Of a stretch of DNA of 9,716 nt, positions 6,902-9,716 are shown piece by piece. The DNA comes from Planctomycetota bacterium (GTDB taxonomy: Bacteria; Planctomycetota; Planctomycetia; Pirellulales; Lacipirellulaceae). Within the stretch, counting starts at the first letter, position 1. Every line of letters starts with the position of its first letter. The notes below the pieces were generated by a model, which was not told where the DNA came from, searched no databases, and was given only the letters and a program-made list of their open reading frames with translations. The DNA lies in the NCBI GenBank assembly GCA_022615465.1, contig JAKEGR010000289.1:1-9716 (forward strand), given 5' to 3'. A program made the translations under genes and the position numbers.

Positions 6902-6940
6902 TTTTCGACAGACTGCCAGGTCCACGGAATTGCGAACGCG

Positions 6941-6965
6941 GCCGGCCATCGAAGCATCGGCCGGC
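6941..6965. repeat. GC-rich 7-bp hairpin downstream of the EF-hand gene
   Basis: GCCGGCC (6941-6947) and GGCCGGC (6959-6965) form a perfect stem around an 11-base loop. It lies about 160 bp past the EF-hand stop on the - strand. There is no T run on either side, so it is not a classical rho-independent terminator, though it could stall polymerase or be part of the neighbouring repeat. Confidence 0.4.
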
Positions 6966-7125
6966 GAGGGGATGCTGGCCATCGGCACCGGCAACTACGG
7001 CGGCAAACTCGGCAAGCACCCAATCAAATTGCACGCGCTGTTCCCATAGGGTTGCAGGGCCGTGTAGTGATCCCGTGTTGCACGCACAACTCGCGGTCAG
7101 ATCGACCGGCGGATTGTCGTCATCG

Positions 7126-7956
7126 TTACGGTTGATCGGGTGCCGTGCCTGCCTCGTTACGCGGGTTGCCGCCGGGGCCGCGTTCGCCACCGCGGTTGCC
7201 GCGATCAGGCCCGCCGCGTCCCAAATTGCCGCGGAACTGCTTGCCCATCCGCTCGGCGACGGCCTGCGCTTCGGCGGGTTCAATCAGCCCATCACCATTT
7301 TGGTCGGCACCCTGAAGAAGTCCCATCGCCTCTTGCGGCACTTCATTGGCGCTTAGCTTGCCGTCATTGTTTTGATCGTAAGCCATCAATCGGCCGGTCA
7401 TCTGCTGTGGATCGAAGTTCGTCGCCCCGCGCGGGCTTCCCGCGCCACCTGGTCCGCCCGAACCGCCCGGTCCACCGCGGCGATTACGCATATTCTCCAC
7501 GGCTGCGGTAAGTTCATCGCCACTCAAGGCCCCATCGCCGTCTTGATCACCATCCCGCAGAAATCGCTCTGCCATCCGGCCAGGCAGTTCTTCCGCTGTG
7601 AGTTTGCCGTCGCCATTCTTGTCGTTCTCAAACATGCGTTCGACAAACTGCGTGGGGTCACCCACCGGCCCGCCCATGGGCGTCACTTCGGCCAACGTGA
7701 TGTTGCCGTCGCCATCGGTGTCGAGGTTTTTCAATGCCGCAACGGCCTTGCGTAGCTCCACCTTGGTGATCGTGCCATCGCCGTCGATGTCGATTGCTTG
7801 GAACATGACATTCGGCGGTGGTCCCATCATGCGCCCGCGACCGCCCCGACCGCCTTCCCCGGGGTCGCCGTTGTTGACTCCGCCATCCGGCGATTGCGCC
7901 ATCGTGATGGCCGTCGCCGCCAAACACACCAGGATTCCATACAACCCGCTTCGCAT
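7126..7956 (-). CDS. Secreted EF-hand calcium-binding protein with six loops
   Basis: The protein has 276 residues from the ATG at 7956. This start is set by GGAGGA at 7964-7969; the in-frame ATG at 7971 overlaps that site and is unlikely. A short signal peptide (MRSGLYGILVCLAATAITMA, cleavage before QSP) implies export. Six complete 12-residue EF-hand loops follow, each with acidic or polar ligands at positions 1, 3, 5 and 9 and Glu at 12: near residues 56-67, 79-90, 112-123, 137-148, 194-205 and 218-229 (for example DIDGDGTITKVE and DQNGDGLIEPAE). They sit as 1-4 and 5-6, separated by a Gly-rich linker (about 160-180). The N-terminal segment after the signal and the last 30 residues are Gly/Arg-rich. 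The likely role is calcium binding or calcium-dependent adhesion/structure outside the cytoplasm; no enzymatic domain is seen. Such proteins are numerous in planctomycetes. The gene has its own promoter and is separate from its neighbours. Confidence 0.9.
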   Translation of the reverse strand: MRSGLYGILVCLAATAITMAQSPDGGVNNGDPGEGGRGGRGRMMGPPPNVMFQAIDIDGDGTITKVELRKAVAALKNLDTDGDGNITLAEVTPMGGPVGDPTQFVERMFENDKNGDGKLTAEELPGRMAERFLRDGDQDGDGALSGDELTAAVENMRNRRGGPGGSGGPGGAGSPRGATNFDPQQMTGRLMAYDQNNDGKLSANEVPQEAMGLLQGADQNGDGLIEPAEAQAVAERMGKQFRGNLGRGGPDRGNRGGERGPGGNPRNEAGTAPDQP

Positions 7957-7963
7957 CGTACAT

Positions 7964-7969
7964 TCCTCC
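7964..7969 (-). promoter_or_regulatory. Ribosome-binding site deciding the EF-hand protein start
   Basis: GGAGGA on the - strand lies 7 bases before the ATG at 7956. It overlaps the upstream in-frame ATG at 7971, so that codon would have to be used without its own site. Confidence 0.75.
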
Positions 7970-8018
7970 ATCTGCTGTTTGCTTTCCGCCCAGCTTCCGA
8001 ACGCCCTTCGACGGCACT

Positions 8019-8047
8019 ATTCTACCGTACTCCACGTCGGCTGACAG
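8019..8047 (-). promoter_or_regulatory. Sigma70-type promoter of the EF-hand protein gene
   Basis: CTGTCA (8042-8047) and TAGAAT (8019-8024) on the - strand are exactly 17 bases apart. The -10 box matches TATAAT at five of six positions and the -35 box matches TTGACA at four of six. Transcription would start near 8012, giving a leader of about 55 bases. It lies in the 201-bp gap after the ketoacyl synthase stop. A weaker pair, TTGGCA and CATTAT, is also present about 50 bases further upstream. Confidence 0.5.
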
Positions 8048-8157
8048 GTCGTCCGCTCCACCCATCGCCGATAATGTGAACCCCCTGCCGGCCTGCCAAG
8101 TTCCGGAGAATCCGAGTTTCTGCCCTGCAGTTCGCGGCAAACGGCGGGGGATAGACG

Positions 8158-9429
8158 CTACGCCACCTGGCGCTGACACAGCGGCATCGCCTGGCGTGCA
8201 TTCACACCGGTCCAGCGGCGGAGGATGATCGCAGCCAAGTGGCCGCCAAACGCGATGGACAGCTTCAGCGCATGTTCCAGGGGCTGCGCCCGGCCGACGA
8301 GCGGAATGTAATCCAAATCGCATTCCGGATCCGGATCGGTCAGGTTGAGTGTCGGCGGCGCGAAACCGTCGCGAATCGCCAACGCGGCAATCGCGAGTTC
8401 AACGCTTCCCGACGCATTCACCAGATGGCCCAGCATGGACTTATTTGCACTGACGCACACGGAGTTTGCTTCCCGACCAAACGCGGTGCGGATTCCGCGC
8501 GTCTCGAGCACATCGTTCTGCCGTGTGCCAGTGCCATGGGCATTCACATAGGTGACGTCGCGCGGCACGAGGCCGGAAGCGCGTAGCGTGCCGCGGATCA
8601 GTTCCACGAGCGCATCGCCATGGCCATCCAGGTTCGTCACATGGCGCGCGTCGCTGAGAATCCGGCCGCCAAGCGTTTCGGCATAGATAGCCACGCCGCG
8701 CCGCCGCGCATGACTCAGCCGCTCGAGCACGAACATGGCCGCGCCTTCGCCCATGACGAACCCGCTGCGGTTGGCGTCGAACGGCCGGCAGGCTTGTTGC
8801 GGATCCTCATGCTGGGCCAGTACGCCCATGTTGTAGAAGCCGGCCGCAAACAACGGATGGATGGCTTCGGAGCTTCCCGCGAGAGCGATATCGCATTGGC
8901 CATCGCGAATCGCGCGAATCGCTTTCAGAATGGCAATGGTGCCGCTAGCGCAAGCCGTGGAATTACTCAGCCGCGGTCCGCGGAGATCGTAGTCGCGGGC
9001 CACCATCGCGCAGGCCGTATTGGGAAACCACTGCCCCCACCAGGGCCGCTTGCCGGGCGGGATCATTTGCCCCGCGAGTCCCAGTCGCTCGACGATGTAG
9101 TCAGTATCCCCCATGTGAGCGCCGATCGAACAGCCAAACCGCTCCCGGTCGACGCGAGGCCAATGAATTCGAGCATCAGCCAAAGCTTCGGCGGCAGACT
9201 GCCGGCACAATGGCACATTCTTGAGTTGACCGGGAAAATCGCCTTCGATGTCGACCATTGCTCCCAGCATCATGCCGTCGGGAATGCCGGGCACTCCCGT
9301 GAGCCGGCGCACACCGCTCTGGCCGGCCTGAATGGCTCGCCAGACCGCCTCTCGGCCGCAGCCGATCGGCGCGACCACGCCGATGCCGGTTACTACCACG
9401 CGATCGTCAGGCGAAAGGAGATCAGGCAC
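8158..9429 (-). CDS. Beta-ketoacyl-ACP synthase, FabF-like (KAS II family)
   Basis: This thiolase-fold condensing enzyme joins malonyl-ACP to an acyl chain in fatty acid or related synthesis in the cytosol. It has 423 residues, near the usual 410-415 for FabF. The N terminus has VVVTGIGVVAPIG (11-23). The nucleophile is Cys160 in STACASGT, and the two His and the Lys are in NAHGTGT (His298) and NKSMLGHLVNASG (Lys330, His335), so the Cys-His-His triad is complete. The C-terminal loop, usually SFGFGGxN, reads SIAFGGHL here, losing the conserved Asn. The start is GTG at 9429, the only ATG, GTG or TTG between the in-frame TAG at 9591-9589 and the first motif apart from the GTG at codon 11; no good ribosome-binding site precedes either, so the start is uncertain. 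No acyl carrier protein, FabZ or FabG gene is in the window, so primary fatty acid synthesis or a specialised lipid/polyketide role cannot be told apart. Confidence 0.92.
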   Translation of the reverse strand: MPDLLSPDDRVVVTGIGVVAPIGCGREAVWRAIQAGQSGVRRLTGVPGIPDGMMLGAMVDIEGDFPGQLKNVPLCRQSAAEALADARIHWPRVDRERFGCSIGAHMGDTDYIVERLGLAGQMIPPGKRPWWGQWFPNTACAMVARDYDLRGPRLSNSTACASGTIAILKAIRAIRDGQCDIALAGSSEAIHPLFAAGFYNMGVLAQHEDPQQACRPFDANRSGFVMGEGAAMFVLERLSHARRRGVAIYAETLGGRILSDARHVTNLDGHGDALVELIRGTLRASGLVPRDVTYVNAHGTGTRQNDVLETRGIRTAFGREANSVCVSANKSMLGHLVNASGSVELAIAALAIRDGFAPPTLNLTDPDPECDLDYIPLVGRAQPLEHALKLSIAFGGHLAAIILRRWTGVNARQAMPLCQRQVA

Positions 9430-9716
9430 GGGATAAACACGAAAAGCAGCCAGTGGGCAATTTCCACGGTATTGAGAGGAGTTCCACTGACCAGGCGATG
9501 CCCGCGGCGGCGTATCTGCCAGCAGAGGGTGACGCGCCCGATCGGCCGACGGTAAGGAAAACCCAATACATCCAATCGGAAAGAATCGCTACGCAACTTT
9601 GTCTCAGATACGCAAAGATTGTCGATGGCGACGGCCACCTGCTAGCAGCCCGTAGGAGAAGTCAAAGTTGTTGAAATTTGAGCTGGCACAGAACGTCCAA
9701 AATCAGGGCAAGATAT
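9430..9716. other. 287-bp stretch upstream of the ketoacyl synthase gene with no convincing gene
   Basis: Open frames of 70-80 codons exist on both strands, but none has a ribosome-binding site or recognisable motifs, and the - strand one overlaps the ketoacyl synthase start. The clear structure is the CTGCTAGCAG palindrome and its flank (9639-9664). The ketoacyl synthase promoter is probably here, but I cannot point to good boxes. Confidence 0.5.
9639..9664. repeat. CTGCTAGCAG palindrome with CCCGTAGGAGAAGTC flank
   Basis: CTGCTAGCAG (9639-9648) is a perfect 10-base palindrome, followed by CCCGTAGGAGAAGTC. The phrase 'CTAGCAGCCCGT' is one I associate with planctomycete intergenic repeats, and it shares GCCCGT with the hairpin at 6811-6827. 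Membership of one repeat family is inferred. Confidence 0.4.

Larger units (their letters stand above)
6658..7125. other. 468-bp non-coding gap rich in inverted repeats
   Basis: This gap separates the start of the oxidoreductase gene from the stop of the EF-hand gene. Open frames cross it on both strands, but they lack ribosome-binding sites, show no family motifs and run into neighbouring genes. It holds the possible promoter and leader hairpin (6695-6745), the GGGGAC-flanked element (6811-6901) and a second strong hairpin (6941-6965). I recognise nothing in 6966-7125. Confidence 0.6.

Noticed and set aside
6750..7283. 177-codon - strand frame across the intergenic gap
   Set aside because: It runs through the hairpin elements and into the EF-hand gene in another frame, is low in complexity, has no ribosome-binding site and shows no family motif.
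7658..8323. 221-codon - strand frame overlapping the EF-hand and ketoacyl synthase genes
   Set aside because: It is out of frame with two well-supported genes and crosses the EF-hand gene's promoter; its sequence is the shadow of the EF-hand repeats.
9393..9638. Small - strand frame ending in a hydrophobic segment (HWLLFVFIPCLISF)
   Set aside because: It overlaps the ketoacyl synthase start by 37 bases, lacks a ribosome-binding site, and the hydrophobic stretch arises from the leader in another frame. It is not impossible, but unsupported.

Overview
The window looks like a piece of a chromosome from a planctomycete, probably of the Pirellulales type. This rests on the GC-rich sequence, the DGSRNFLYLDGHV tail of a DUF1559 prepilin-like protein at the left edge, a secreted multi-EF-hand protein with Gly/Arg-rich tails, and intergenic GGGGACAGG-type repeats that I associate with this phylum. 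The assignment is inference; there is no rRNA or other marker gene here.

Layout. On the + strand at the left are the last codons of a DUF1559 protein (2-67) and a small membrane-anchored Gln/Arg-rich helical protein (167-742). Everything else is on the - strand. From right to left in transcription order these are: a FabF-like beta-ketoacyl synthase (9429-8158); a secreted six-EF-hand protein with its own good promoter (7956-7126); a Gfo/Idh/MocA oxidoreductase and a secreted heparinase II/III-type polysaccharide lyase 11 bp apart (6657-5506 and 5494-3569); a WaaE/KdtX-like family 2 glycosyltransferase and an FkbM methyltransferase 17 bp apart (3425-2601 and 2583-1699); and pdxJ, the vitamin B6 ring-closing enzyme (1504-791), which converges on the + strand gene.

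How the genes fit together. The oxidoreductase/lyase pair looks catabolic: an exported lyase cutting an acidic polysaccharide and a cytoplasmic NAD(P)-dependent enzyme acting on a sugar product. The glycosyltransferase/methyltransferase pair looks biosynthetic, adding and methylating sugars on a cell-surface glycan. PdxJ and the ketoacyl synthase are metabolic genes with no clear link to these pairs.

Non-coding DNA is limited. The 468-bp gap at 6658-7125 holds most of the structure: a composite hairpin element flanked by GGGGAC arms, a second GC-rich hairpin, and a possible promoter with a hairpin at the predicted transcript 5' end. Related short motifs occur near 3530 and 9640. I found no CRISPR array, tRNA, rRNA, transposase, toxin-antitoxin pair or defence genes, and no clear case for a wholly new system. 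The most useful leads are the dispersed repeat family, the lyase/oxidoreductase pair, the LTxxQ-like repeats in the small membrane protein and the changed C-terminal motif of the ketoacyl synthase.
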